From Pseudomonadota bacterium (GTDB lineage Bacteria > Pseudomonadota > Gammaproteobacteria > Steroidobacterales > Steroidobacteraceae), in contig QGUO01000018.1 in the NCBI GenBank assembly GCA_003242495.1, forward strand, positions 1 to 17,881: a stretch of 17,881 bases of DNA, given 5' to 3'. Below are positions 1 to 7,168 of the stretch, piece by piece. Made by a program: the position numbers and the translations under genes. The notes beneath the pieces were generated by a model that did no database searches, was not told the DNA's origin, and saw only the letters and a program-made list of their open reading frames with translations. Position 1 is the first letter of the stretch. Every line of letters starts with the position of its first letter.

Positions 1-152
1 CGCGGGCGCGTCTCGAGCGACGCGCCGTCGCCGGACGACGACAGGACGCTCGCGGCCGGGGGCGCCGGTTCCTGCGAGCAGGCGGCGCACACGGCAAGCA
101 CGGCCAGACCGGACGCCGTCTTGAGTAGCGTTGAAGGGCGGATGGATTGCAT
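1..152 (-). CDS. Putative lipoprotein, N-terminal part only (runs off window)
   Basis: Only the first 50 codons are inside the window, reading leftwards off the edge. They encode a basic N-terminus (MQSIRPSTLLK), a short hydrophobic segment (GLAVLAV) and a cysteine-containing end (VCAACSQEP), followed by a Pro/Ala/Ser-rich linker. This is the layout of a type II signal peptide. The likely lipidated residue is Cys25, although the -3 position is Cys rather than the usual Leu, so the lipobox is imperfect. The ATG at 152 is preceded by GAGGA at normal spacing, which supports this start. It lies in the same direction as, and downstream of, the ankyrin/DUF1552/DUF1592 operon, but a 314-base gap with its own -10-like site suggests separate transcription. 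The function cannot be told from this fragment. Confidence 0.7.
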   Translation of the reverse strand, partial: MQSIRPSTLLKTASGLAVLAVCAACSQEPAPPAASVLSSSGDGASLETRP

Positions 153-179
153 GAAAGTCCTCATTGTTGTCGGGGGTGT

Positions 180-214
180 CGGATTCGCGGCGGCACATTC
201 TAGCGTCGAATCCG
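180..214 (-). promoter_or_regulatory. Candidate promoter -10 inside an 8-bp inverted repeat
   Basis: CGGATTCG (180-187) and CGAATCCG (207-214) form a perfect 8-bp inverted repeat. Between the arms, on the minus strand, TAGAAT (202-197) matches the sigma70 -10 consensus at five of six positions. Transcription starting near 190 would give a leader of about 40 bases before the lipoprotein ATG at 152. No good -35 hexamer is seen. A dyad that brackets the -10 and the start point is a usual place for a repressor operator; that role is inference. Confidence 0.35.
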
Positions 215-370
215 CCCCCGAGGCCCGGCGCATGCGCGGGAGGACAGATCGGCGTGCCCCGGTGGGCGTACAAGGCCGAGGCATTCAGGCCCAAGCCCGA
301 CCGCCCTGATGTGCCCGAACGCTTCGATTGCCGAGGCTTGCTTTGCCGCGCGGTTCCACGGGCCCGGCAC

Positions 371-428
371 GAACCCCGAATTCATGAGCCAGGGTCCATG
401 AACCCCGAATTCATGGCCCAGGGTCCAC
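371..428. repeat. Two-copy 29-bp tandem repeat
   Basis: Two adjacent 29-base units, 371-399 and 400-428, each begin GAACCCCGAATTCATG and end in CAGGGTCCA plus one base. They differ at only three positions (387/416, 388/417, 399/428). Each unit contains small dyads, for example ATGAA...TTCAT around CCCCGAA. The repeat lies in the non-coding gap after the ankyrin gene and may belong to a dispersed intergenic repeat family. With no spacers between the units it is not a CRISPR. Confidence 0.8.
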
Positions 429-466
429 GAGCCAGGAGGGCTGCGCCTGCGTGGCAGGCCGGCGGC

Positions 467-2023
467 TCAGGCGCCGGCGGCGCTGGCCGCCTCGATCATG
501 GCAACGACCTCGGGGACGGTCTTGTGATCGCGCCCGCCGGCATTGCCGACGACCGCATCGAGGGGTGTCTTGCCGGCGGCATCGGCGATGTCGACGCGTG
601 CGCCGTGGTCGAGGAGGTACTGCACGACGCGCGCCCAGCCCCAGTTGATGGCGCCGTACAGGGCCGTCTGGCCCTGGCGGTTGGTCATCGAGCTCGGCCG
701 GGCGATCCGCGCGGTGCGGCTCGAGGTGTCGGTGACGCGCGCATTCACGTCGGCGCCCGCCTGGCGCAGGATCTCCAGCGTGGCGAGCGCGCGCGACTCG
801 ACGTCGCCGTCGTAGTTGCCGCGCGGGTCGCGCACCGACACGCCCAGGCCGGCAGCGGCCATGAAGGGCGTCACGCCCATGACGTTCGGCAGGTCCACCC
901 GTGCGCCGTGCTCGAGCAGCACGCGGATGGCCTCGTCATCGAACGAGACCGCCGCGCGCAGCAAGGGGGTGGCGCCGGTGGTGAGCAGGTCGTCCGTGAA
1001 CCGGCCGCTGTTGCCGCCGCGCCCGGGGCGATGCATGTTGAGCTGCGGGTTGGGGTCGACCCCGGCGGCGAGCAGCCGGCGCACGATGTCGATGGCGCGC
1101 GGCCCGTCCGCCGGCTGGGGCGGCGGCGCACCGAAGCGCGGCCGGAAGGAATTCATGTCGACGGCGATGTACAGCGCGGTGCGGCCCCACCAGTCCCAGA
1201 GGTGGGGATTGGCGCCGCGCTCGAGCAGGTAGGCCGCCGTCGCGAAATGCATGTTGTCGAGGGCGATCATCAGCGCCGTCACGCCATCCGGCGAGGGCTT
1301 GTCGATGTCGGCACCGGCCGCGAGGAGGTGCTCGACGCAGCGGGTGCAGCCCGAGCGTGCCGCGTAGAGCAGGGCGGTCAGCCCGCCCGTCGGGCGATAT
1401 TGGGCACGCGGCTCGGAGGTGATCTGGTTCGGCCAATCGTTGTGGGCCGCGCGTGCCTCGACGTCGGCGCCCGCAGCGATCAGGAAGGCGGTCATGTCGG
1501 CGTGCCCGCTGCCGGCCGCCCACATGAGCGCCGTCTGCCGGCGCCAGCGCTCCCGTGCGTTCACGTCGGCGCCGTGGCGCACCAGCGCGTCCGCCACCTC
1601 GACCACGCCGGTACGGGCGGCCAGCATCAGCGCCGTCTGGCCGTCGGGGTTCGCGGCGTCGGCGTCGGCGCCGGCCTCGAGCAGCAGCGTGACGAGCTCC
1701 GGATGGGCGAGCTTCACCGCCTCGGCCAGCGGCGTGGAGCCGAAGGCGTTCATGGCATTGGGATCGGCGCGCCGGCGCAGCAGCGCGCGCGTGAGCTCGA
1801 CGTCCACGTTGTGAACCGCCCAATGCAGCGCGGTGGTGCCGTCCGCCTGGGCGGCATGGACGTCCGCTTTCTTGCGCAGCCACTGCAGCGCCGCGTCGCG
1901 CTCGCCGGCTTGGACGAGGTCGGCGAGCGGCGCATCGGCCTGTGCGCTCGCGGCCAGGGCCAGCATGCCGAACGCCGCGGCGAGAACCCTGCGATGGATG
2001 GTGGTGTACAGCCAGCGTGTCAT
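467..2023 (-). CDS. Secreted ankyrin-repeat protein
   Basis: This 518-residue protein starts with a Sec-type signal peptide: a basic start, a hydrophobic core (VLAAAFGMLALAAS) and a predicted cleavage after AQA at about residue 29. The rest is a run of about ten ankyrin repeats from residue 32 to 515. Repeat hallmarks recur, such as G-x-T-A-L-x-x-A near residues 62-69, 128-136, 249-254 and 452-458, and L-L-x-x-G-A-D/R-V near 115-121, 232-239 and 470-478. Longer inserts lie near 190-212, 295-308 and 328-348. Ankyrin repeats bind proteins and no enzymatic domain is visible, so a periplasmic scaffold or partner role is inferred. The gene starts 9 bases after the MBL gene ends, and is the last gene of the operon that begins with the DUF1592 gene. 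The ribosome-binding site before the ATG is weak, consistent with translational coupling. Confidence 0.9.
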   Translation of the reverse strand: MTRWLYTTIHRRVLAAAFGMLALAASAQADAPLADLVQAGERDAALQWLRKKADVHAAQADGTTALHWAVHNVDVELTRALLRRRADPNAMNAFGSTPLAEAVKLAHPELVTLLLEAGADADAANPDGQTALMLAARTGVVEVADALVRHGADVNARERWRRQTALMWAAGSGHADMTAFLIAAGADVEARAAHNDWPNQITSEPRAQYRPTGGLTALLYAARSGCTRCVEHLLAAGADIDKPSPDGVTALMIALDNMHFATAAYLLERGANPHLWDWWGRTALYIAVDMNSFRPRFGAPPPQPADGPRAIDIVRRLLAAGVDPNPQLNMHRPGRGGNSGRFTDDLLTTGATPLLRAAVSFDDEAIRVLLEHGARVDLPNVMGVTPFMAAAGLGVSVRDPRGNYDGDVESRALATLEILRQAGADVNARVTDTSSRTARIARPSSMTNRQGQTALYGAINWGWARVVQYLLDHGARVDIADAAGKTPLDAVVGNAGGRDHKTVPEVVAMIEAASAAGA

Positions 2024-2032
2024 GTCCGGTGC

Positions 2033-2965
2033 CTAGACGATGTCGTGCGACAGGGTGTTGTGATGGGCCCAGAAGCCCTTGTGGGCGTCGTACACGAACT
2101 TGTGCGGGTCCTGCCAGGTGAGCGCATGCCCCTCGGTCACGCCGGCCTCGACCATGGCGTCGGTGGAGTAGCCCTGGCGGATGAGCTCCACCATGCGATC
2201 GAACACGCGGCTCAGGACGTCGTGCTCGCGCTGCAGCTCGGCGCGCCCGATGACCGGACCTTGCGCGGCCACGATGCGGGTGTGCTCGTCGGCCAGCTCG
2301 AGCAGCCGTGCCAGGGCATCGATGCGTCCGCCCAGCCAGCCGCCGCCGAACCAGTCGAGCTCGGGATCGCCGGCGGGCGCCGCGGCATCGCCCACGGCGA
2401 GCACGTTGGAATCGCGGAAGAAGACGTAGATATCGCCGTCGGTGTGCGCCTGCAGGAGGTGGCCGTAGTCGATGCGCTCGTCCGCGACGCGCAGGCTGCC
2501 TTCGGTGTAGAAGGACTCGCTCGGCCGGGCAGGCTCCGGGAGCGCCGGCTCGTACCGGTCCTCGGGACCGATGTAATAGCCCGTCGCCAGGCGCAAGCGG
2601 GTTTTCTCGTGCGCCACGATGCGCGCGCCGGCGCGCCCGAAGGCCTCGTTGCCGCCGGTCTGTGCGCGATGCCAGTGGGTATTGAACAGGGTATGCACCC
2701 GTGCACCGACATCGAGCGCGCGCAGCGCCTGCGTGAGAGCCGCGTCATGACCGGGTGCGCCGCTGTCGACCAGCAGCAGGCCTTCGGCGCCGCGCAGCGC
2801 CAGAACGTTGGCGCCGACGCCCTGGATCAGGGCCAGGCGTTCGTTCAGGCGCACGCTGGTCGCCCGGGCGGGGCCGGCGCTCCAGGCGGGCAGCGGCGCG
2901 AGCGCGAGGCCCGCCAGGCCCAGGGCGCTTCGCAGGATGGATCGGCGGTCGACTGTTCGGGTCAT
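2033..2965 (-). CDS. Tat-exported MBL-fold protein with incomplete metal site
   Basis: This 310-residue protein begins with a twin-arginine signal (DRRSILRSALGLAGLALA, cleavage near AWSA at residue 30) followed by a metallo-beta-lactamase fold. I place the start at the ATG at 2965 because it gives a normal Tat signal; a GTG at 3013 would add 16 residues. Neither start has a strong ribosome-binding site. The family motif HxHxDH is here H97-W-H99-R-A101-Q102, so the Asp and last His are gone. The third ligand His (AHTDGD, H174) and the bridging Asp (GD, D193) remain, but the usual final His of PGHG is Gln235 (AAQGPV). Zinc-1 ligands are thus kept and most zinc-2 ligands lost. It may be a mono-metal enzyme or a non-catalytic binding protein; the substrate is unknown. 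It sits between the DUF1552 and ankyrin genes in one operon. Confidence 0.88.
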   Translation of the reverse strand: MTRTVDRRSILRSALGLAGLALAPLPAWSAGPARATSVRLNERLALIQGVGANVLALRGAEGLLLVDSGAPGHDAALTQALRALDVGARVHTLFNTHWHRAQTGGNEAFGRAGARIVAHEKTRLRLATGYYIGPEDRYEPALPEPARPSESFYTEGSLRVADERIDYGHLLQAHTDGDIYVFFRDSNVLAVGDAAAPAGDPELDWFGGGWLGGRIDALARLLELADEHTRIVAAQGPVIGRAELQREHDVLSRVFDRMVELIRQGYSTDAMVEAGVTEGHALTWQDPHKFVYDAHKGFWAHHNTLSHDIV

Positions 2966-3040
2966 GCGCAGGCTCGCTGGCTTGACTGGCAGGGTTGATG
3001 AGTCATCAGGCACATCTCAGGGCGCCGGGACGCCGTGGCC

Positions 3041-4390
3041 TCATACCCCGGCGATGGTCCCGGTGCTGTCCGCGAATTGGTCCTCCTCGAAGCCGACCTT
3101 CTTGAGCAGCGTCAGGTGCAGGTTGGCGAGCGGCGTGCGCTCCGGTGGCACCACATGCCGGCCGCCTTGCAGCGTGCCGCAGCCGCCGCCCACCAGGATG
3201 TTCGGCAGCGGATAGTTGTTGTGCCGGTCGCTGTTGCTCATGTTCGAGCCGTACAGGAACATCGAGTGATCGAGCAGCGAGCCGTCGCCGTCCGGGATGG
3301 CGGCCAGCTTGTCGAGGAAATCGGCGAAGCGTTCCATGTGCCAGCGCTGGATGCGCACCAGCCGGTGCATCTTCTGGATGTCGTTGGCATGGTGTGAGAG
3401 GGGATGGAACGAGTCGGGCACGCCGATGTGGTTGTAGGTGCGATTGGTGCCTTCGGAAACCATCATGTACGTGACCACGCGCGTGAGATCCGCCTGGTAC
3501 GCGAGGGCGATGAGATCGAACATCAGGCGCACCTGCTCGTCGAAGTTGTCGAGCTCCCCGAAAGGCGCGCGTGGCAGCTCCACGCCCGACAGGTCACGCG
3601 AGGTCGCCATGGCGACGCGCCGCTCGATCTCGCGCACGGTATCGAGATAGCCATCGAGAATGATCCGGTCGCTCGGGCCGATCTCGCGCTTGAGCTCGCG
3701 GGTGCGCTCGGCGATGAGGTCCAGGATGCTGGTGGTCTGGCGCACCAGCGCTGCGCGCTCCTCCGCGGTGTCGCCTTCGCCGAAGAGCTGGATGAAGATC
3801 TTGCGCGGGTTGTACTCCATGGGCAGCGGCGAGTGCGCGTTGCGGAACGACAGGGTCGAGCTGTAGTAGCAGCCGCCGCTGCCGCCGCCGCAGGCGGCCA
3901 CCTGGATGGTGGTCTCGGAGGCGACCTCCAGCGAGGGCAGCGCAGTCTCCTGGCCGATGCGGCTGGCGATGATCTGATCGAGGGTGGTGGCCATGTGCGC
4001 ACCGCGCGCGTCGCTCGGCGGGCGCACGCCGCTCAGCCAGGTGGCGGGATTGAGGGTGTGCACGGAGTTCGCGCTCGCGGCGTTCTCGAGATTGGCGAAC
4101 GAAATCACCTGGTGCTTGTGTTTCTCGAGCGGCGCCATGATGGGGCTCAGCTTGAAGTCCTTGCCCGAGCCGCTCGGCGTCCAGTGGTCCATGGCCGCAC
4201 CGTGCGGGGTGTTGTCCATGATGGCGCCGTGGGGGATGTAGAAGAAGCCGGTACGCAGCTTCGGCTGCGCGGCGGTGCGCGCGAGCGCGGTGCCGGCCGG
4301 GATCATGGCATCGAGCAGCGGCAGGCCGACCGCCACGCCGAGGCCGCGCAACACGGTTCTGCGGGAGAGATGTTTCTTCGTGAGGAACAT
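3041..4390 (-). CDS. DUF1552 (HXXSHH) family protein, Tat-exported
   Basis: This 449-residue protein has a typical length for DUF1552 (PF07586). It starts with a twin-arginine signal (SRRTVLRGLGVAVGLPLL, cleavage near residue 37), so it is predicted to be exported folded, probably with a bound metal or cofactor. The name-giving motif is visible as HPLSHH at 329-334. Other family-like segments are FFYIPHGA near 49-56, HTLNPATWLSG near 111-121 and GSNMSN at 381-386. The family is common in Planctomycetes and some Proteobacteria, almost always next to a DUF1592/DUF1587 protein as here; its biochemical activity is not known to me. The ATG follows GAGGGG at good spacing, and the gene starts 14 bases after the DUF1592 stop, so the two are cotranscribed. 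Confidence 0.95.
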   Translation of the reverse strand: MFLTKKHLSRRTVLRGLGVAVGLPLLDAMIPAGTALARTAAQPKLRTGFFYIPHGAIMDNTPHGAAMDHWTPSGSGKDFKLSPIMAPLEKHKHQVISFANLENAASANSVHTLNPATWLSGVRPPSDARGAHMATTLDQIIASRIGQETALPSLEVASETTIQVAACGGGSGGCYYSSTLSFRNAHSPLPMEYNPRKIFIQLFGEGDTAEERAALVRQTTSILDLIAERTRELKREIGPSDRIILDGYLDTVREIERRVAMATSRDLSGVELPRAPFGELDNFDEQVRLMFDLIALAYQADLTRVVTYMMVSEGTNRTYNHIGVPDSFHPLSHHANDIQKMHRLVRIQRWHMERFADFLDKLAAIPDGDGSLLDHSMFLYGSNMSNSDRHNNYPLPNILVGGGCGTLQGGRHVVPPERTPLANLHLTLLKKVGFEEDQFADSTGTIAGV

Positions 4391-4404
4391 GCGGCTACCC
4401 CTCT

Positions 4405-6876
4405 TCAGTCGCCTGATCCATGTACCGGACGATGCAGGGCTACCTGCGGCGTGGGCTCGCCGGGCAGGTGCGGCCTGCCTTGCATGCGGAAGGCATCGCT
4501 CGCGACGATGCCGCGGATGATGGCCGAGAACCGGTAATTATCCCGGGCGGCGGCGCGCACGATGGCGCGCACCTGCGGCATGTCGTGCCACTCGAGCTCG
4601 CGGTTGAGCGCGTACATCAGCAATTTCTCGGTGAGCGCCTGCACGAACTGTTCGGGCCGGCGCATCAGCTCGCGGCGCAGCTCGACCGGGCCGTCGATGT
4701 GCGCGCCGTTCGGCAGCACCGTGCTGGCATCGATGGGCTCGCCGGCGTCAGGATCCCAGTCGCGCCACCGGCCGGTCACATCGAAATTCTCGAGCGCAAA
4801 CCCGATCGGATCGATCACCCCATGGCACTGGTTGCAGCTCTTCTCCGTGCGGTGAAACTCCAGTCGCGCACGCAGCGTCTTGGGGGTGCTGCCGCTCTCG
4901 GGCGACAGGTCGGTCTCGACCCCGGGCGGTGGCGGGGTCGGCGGGGTGCCCATCAGCTTCTCGAGCACCCAGGCACCGCGCAGCACCGGTGAGGTGCGAT
5001 CACCGTAGGAGGTACGCAGGTGCGTCGCGCCCTTGCCGAGCACGCCCCAGCGTGTCTCGTCGGCGAGCTGCACGCGCCGGAACTGCGGCCCGTGCACCCC
5101 CTGAACGCCGTAATGGCGTGCCAGGCGCTCGTTGAGGAAGGTGTGGTCGGCCGTGAGCAGGTCGAGCACGCTGCGATCCTCGAGCAGGATGCTGGCCACG
5201 AACAGCTCGATCTCGCGCGCCAGGTCCGCGCGCAGCTGCGGGGTGAACGTCGGGAACAGGCGTGGATCGGGCTCGACGGCGTCGAGATCGTCCAGGTTGA
5301 GCCACTTGAGCGCGAAGCCGGTCACCAGCATGCGGGCACGCGCATCGGCGAGCATGCGTCGCACCTGCGTCTGCAGCACCTTGGGTCTGCCGAGCTTGCC
5401 GGCCTCGGCGAGCCGGAGCAGCTCGGCATCGGGACCCTGGCTCCACAGGAAGAAGGCGAGCCGTGAGGCGAGCGCCAGGTCGTCGAGCGGGTATGCCTCG
5501 GCGAGGGCGGCATCGGCGTCGTCGCGCGGACGAATGGCCCGGAACAGGAAATCCGGGCTCGAGAGGATGGCCGTCACGAGCTGCGTGATGCCGTGGTCGA
5601 AGCTGCCGCCCTCGGTGCGTCCGACCTCGTAGAAGGGCATCAGCCGCTCGATGTCACGCGGCTCGACGGGGCGGCGGAACGCGCCCCGTGCCAGGTGTCT
5701 GGCGATGCGCTCGGCACAGGCGCGCTCCTCGGCGGTGCTCGCCTCGGGCGGCGGTTGACATACGAAGATCTTCTCGCGACTCGGCGTGCTCGAGATGCCC
5801 TTGACCGCATACGGGCCGGTCACCTCGATGCCGTCGAGCAGGCGCGGTACCCGCAGGCGGTTGAACAGGCCAGCGCCGATGTACTCGTCGGTGAGCGCGC
5901 GGGCGCGCTCGACGAAGGTGACGACCACCTCGTGCGTGCCGGCCTGCGCCTCGATGGGGATATCGGCGAAGCGTTCCATGATGGCGGCACGTCCGTCCGC
6001 GCCTTGGCGGTCGACCAGCGCCAGGTCCTCCGGGCCGCCCACGTCCTGACGAAACACTTCGCGACCGGCGACGAGCACGACGAGCGTGTGGCGCGATTCG
6101 GCTGCCGCGGGGTACAGGCCGATGTCGAGATCGAGGATGCTGAGGCGGTACTCGCCGTCGGCGGGGAAATGGTGCTTGAAGGACATGCCGCCGCGGGTGC
6201 CGAGCGGCAGGCCGGGCACGAAGGCATCCTGTGAGCCGCCGGGCGCCGGATAGAAGGCGCTGGCGGGCCTGGGCGACGGATCACCGACGGCCAGTCGTGC
6301 CACGGTGCGCGCGGCGGCGATGTACTGGTCCAGGAATGCCGGCGAGACGCTCAGCGCCGCAGCGATGTTGTCGAAGCCTTCGACTTCGATCTCCGGCGGC
6401 AGCAACTGCGCAACGTCGATCGACACGCCGAGCAGACTGCGCACGGCATTCGCATATTCGGTACGGTTCAGACGCTGGATGGGAACATGGCCGGCCGGCG
6501 GCGCCTGGCCGCTCGAGTCCAGATAGCCTTCGAGCCAGCTCACCAGACCATCGATGTCTTCTTGATCGGGCTGCGGATCGCCGGGCGGCGGCATCAGCCG
6601 GCCGCGCATCCGGCGCACGGTCGATTCCCAGATCTCCGGCTCGTGGGGAATGGTCTCGGGCGAGAGCGTGTCGAAGGCGATGCCGCCGGCCCAGTCGATG
6701 GCGTTATGACAGTCGTTGCAATATTGCTCGATGAGCGGCCAGAATCGCTCGCCTTGGCGGGCGTGCGCCGCCGCCGCGGCGCTTGGCCCCGCCGCCTGTG
6801 CACAGGTCACTGCACCGGCGGCGAACAGAACGATGCAAAGCAGAGACGTTGGTCGTTGCATGGCTGTCGTGCGCAT
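4405..6876 (-). CDS. DUF1592-type multidomain protein with two haem-c motifs
   Basis: This 823-residue protein is the first gene of the minus-strand operon. It has an N-terminal signal peptide (LLCIVLFAAGAVTCAQAAG). A cytochrome-like segment follows with CNDCH at 53-57 and a possible Met ligand in RLMPPPGDP near 95. Next is a DUF1587 segment (RLNRTEYANAVRSLLG at 135-150), then the DUF1595, DUF1592, DUF1588 and DUF1585 blocks in the usual order. A second CxxCH (CNQCH at 681-685) lies in the DUF1588 block with the family context FALENFDVTGRW, and the C-terminal block holds TEKLLMYALNRELEWHD. Such proteins pair with DUF1552 proteins and are thought to be periplasmic redox enzymes; the reaction is unknown. 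An ATG at 6861 (MQRPTSLL) is an alternative start, and neither site has a strong ribosome-binding site. Confidence 0.93.
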   Translation of the reverse strand: MRTTAMQRPTSLLCIVLFAAGAVTCAQAAGPSAAAAAHARQGERFWPLIEQYCNDCHNAIDWAGGIAFDTLSPETIPHEPEIWESTVRRMRGRLMPPPGDPQPDQEDIDGLVSWLEGYLDSSGQAPPAGHVPIQRLNRTEYANAVRSLLGVSIDVAQLLPPEIEVEGFDNIAAALSVSPAFLDQYIAAARTVARLAVGDPSPRPASAFYPAPGGSQDAFVPGLPLGTRGGMSFKHHFPADGEYRLSILDLDIGLYPAAAESRHTLVVLVAGREVFRQDVGGPEDLALVDRQGADGRAAIMERFADIPIEAQAGTHEVVVTFVERARALTDEYIGAGLFNRLRVPRLLDGIEVTGPYAVKGISSTPSREKIFVCQPPPEASTAEERACAERIARHLARGAFRRPVEPRDIERLMPFYEVGRTEGGSFDHGITQLVTAILSSPDFLFRAIRPRDDADAALAEAYPLDDLALASRLAFFLWSQGPDAELLRLAEAGKLGRPKVLQTQVRRMLADARARMLVTGFALKWLNLDDLDAVEPDPRLFPTFTPQLRADLAREIELFVASILLEDRSVLDLLTADHTFLNERLARHYGVQGVHGPQFRRVQLADETRWGVLGKGATHLRTSYGDRTSPVLRGAWVLEKLMGTPPTPPPPGVETDLSPESGSTPKTLRARLEFHRTEKSCNQCHGVIDPIGFALENFDVTGRWRDWDPDAGEPIDASTVLPNGAHIDGPVELRRELMRRPEQFVQALTEKLLMYALNRELEWHDMPQVRAIVRAAARDNYRFSAIIRGIVASDAFRMQGRPHLPGEPTPQVALHRPVHGSGD

Positions 6877-7168
6877 CCGATCCGGCCAGCCGGAGCGGTC
6901 GATCCCGTCGTTCTTGCTGGCGGTTCAAGTACACCAGAGTTTGGCTCAGCTGCAACGCAAGTGCTTGCCGAAACACGCTTCTTAACATCCTGCCGACACG
7001 TCCGAGGTATCCTTGACGCCTCGGAGGTTTTGTCATTCTGCGTCAACGGCCCGGTCAGCGCCGACCATTCGCAGGCTGCCGGCCTCGCCCAAGAATCGTT
7101 GGTCACAATCACGAGGCTCGGCGAAGGCGCCTGGCATCGGCAGGGCACATGATTCGGACGGTCATTGC
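6877..7168. other. Divergent control region between the DUF1592 operon and the PQQ dehydrogenase
   Basis: About 290 bases separate the two divergent transcription units, more than minimal promoters need. It contains a 7-bp inverted repeat overlapping a TTGACG hexamer (7001-7025) and a shorter dyad GCAAG-TG-CTTGC (6957-6968). No convincing minus-strand promoter pair was found by eye. The reading frame of the dehydrogenase stays open through much of this region, but that part has no signal-peptide character. Confidence 0.4.
7001..7025 (+). promoter_or_regulatory. Candidate operator over a -35-like hexamer
   Basis: TCCGAGG (7001-7007) and CCTCGGA (7019-7025) are a perfect 7-bp inverted repeat around an 11-base centre that contains TTGACG (7013-7018), a five-of-six match to a sigma70 -35. 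The downstream -10 is poor (around ATTCTG at 7035-7040), as expected of a regulated promoter or of chance. If real, it would drive the PQQ dehydrogenase with a leader of over 100 bases. Confidence 0.3.

Larger units (their letters stand above)
153..466. other. Intergenic region with promoter-like site, dyad and tandem repeat
   Basis: This 314-base gap lies between the ankyrin gene and the lipoprotein gene. It holds a minus-strand TAGAAT -10-like hexamer flanked by an inverted repeat (180-214), a 29-base tandem repeat (371-428), and a small hairpin just after the ankyrin stop (GCCTGC 445-450, GCAGGC 454-459) that has no T-run. Short reading frames in it show no recognisable protein and no convincing ribosome-binding site. 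Confidence 0.5.

Noticed and set aside
200..385. 61-codon minus-strand frame near the tandem repeat
   Set aside because: It begins inside the repeat, has no convincing ribosome-binding site and no family resemblance.
371..428. CRISPR array
   Set aside because: The two 29-base units are directly adjacent with no spacer, and no cas gene is near.
164..2998. 944-codon open frame on the plus strand
   Set aside because: It runs antisense to the ankyrin and MBL genes, both of which have clear families and export signals; its product is arginine/alanine/glycine-rich without motifs, as expected of an antisense frame in high-GC DNA.
7013..7168. Extended N-terminus of the PQQ dehydrogenase
   Set aside because: The frame is open, but the added residues are arginine/serine-rich and would bury the lipoprotein signal; starts at 7169 or 7184 place it correctly.
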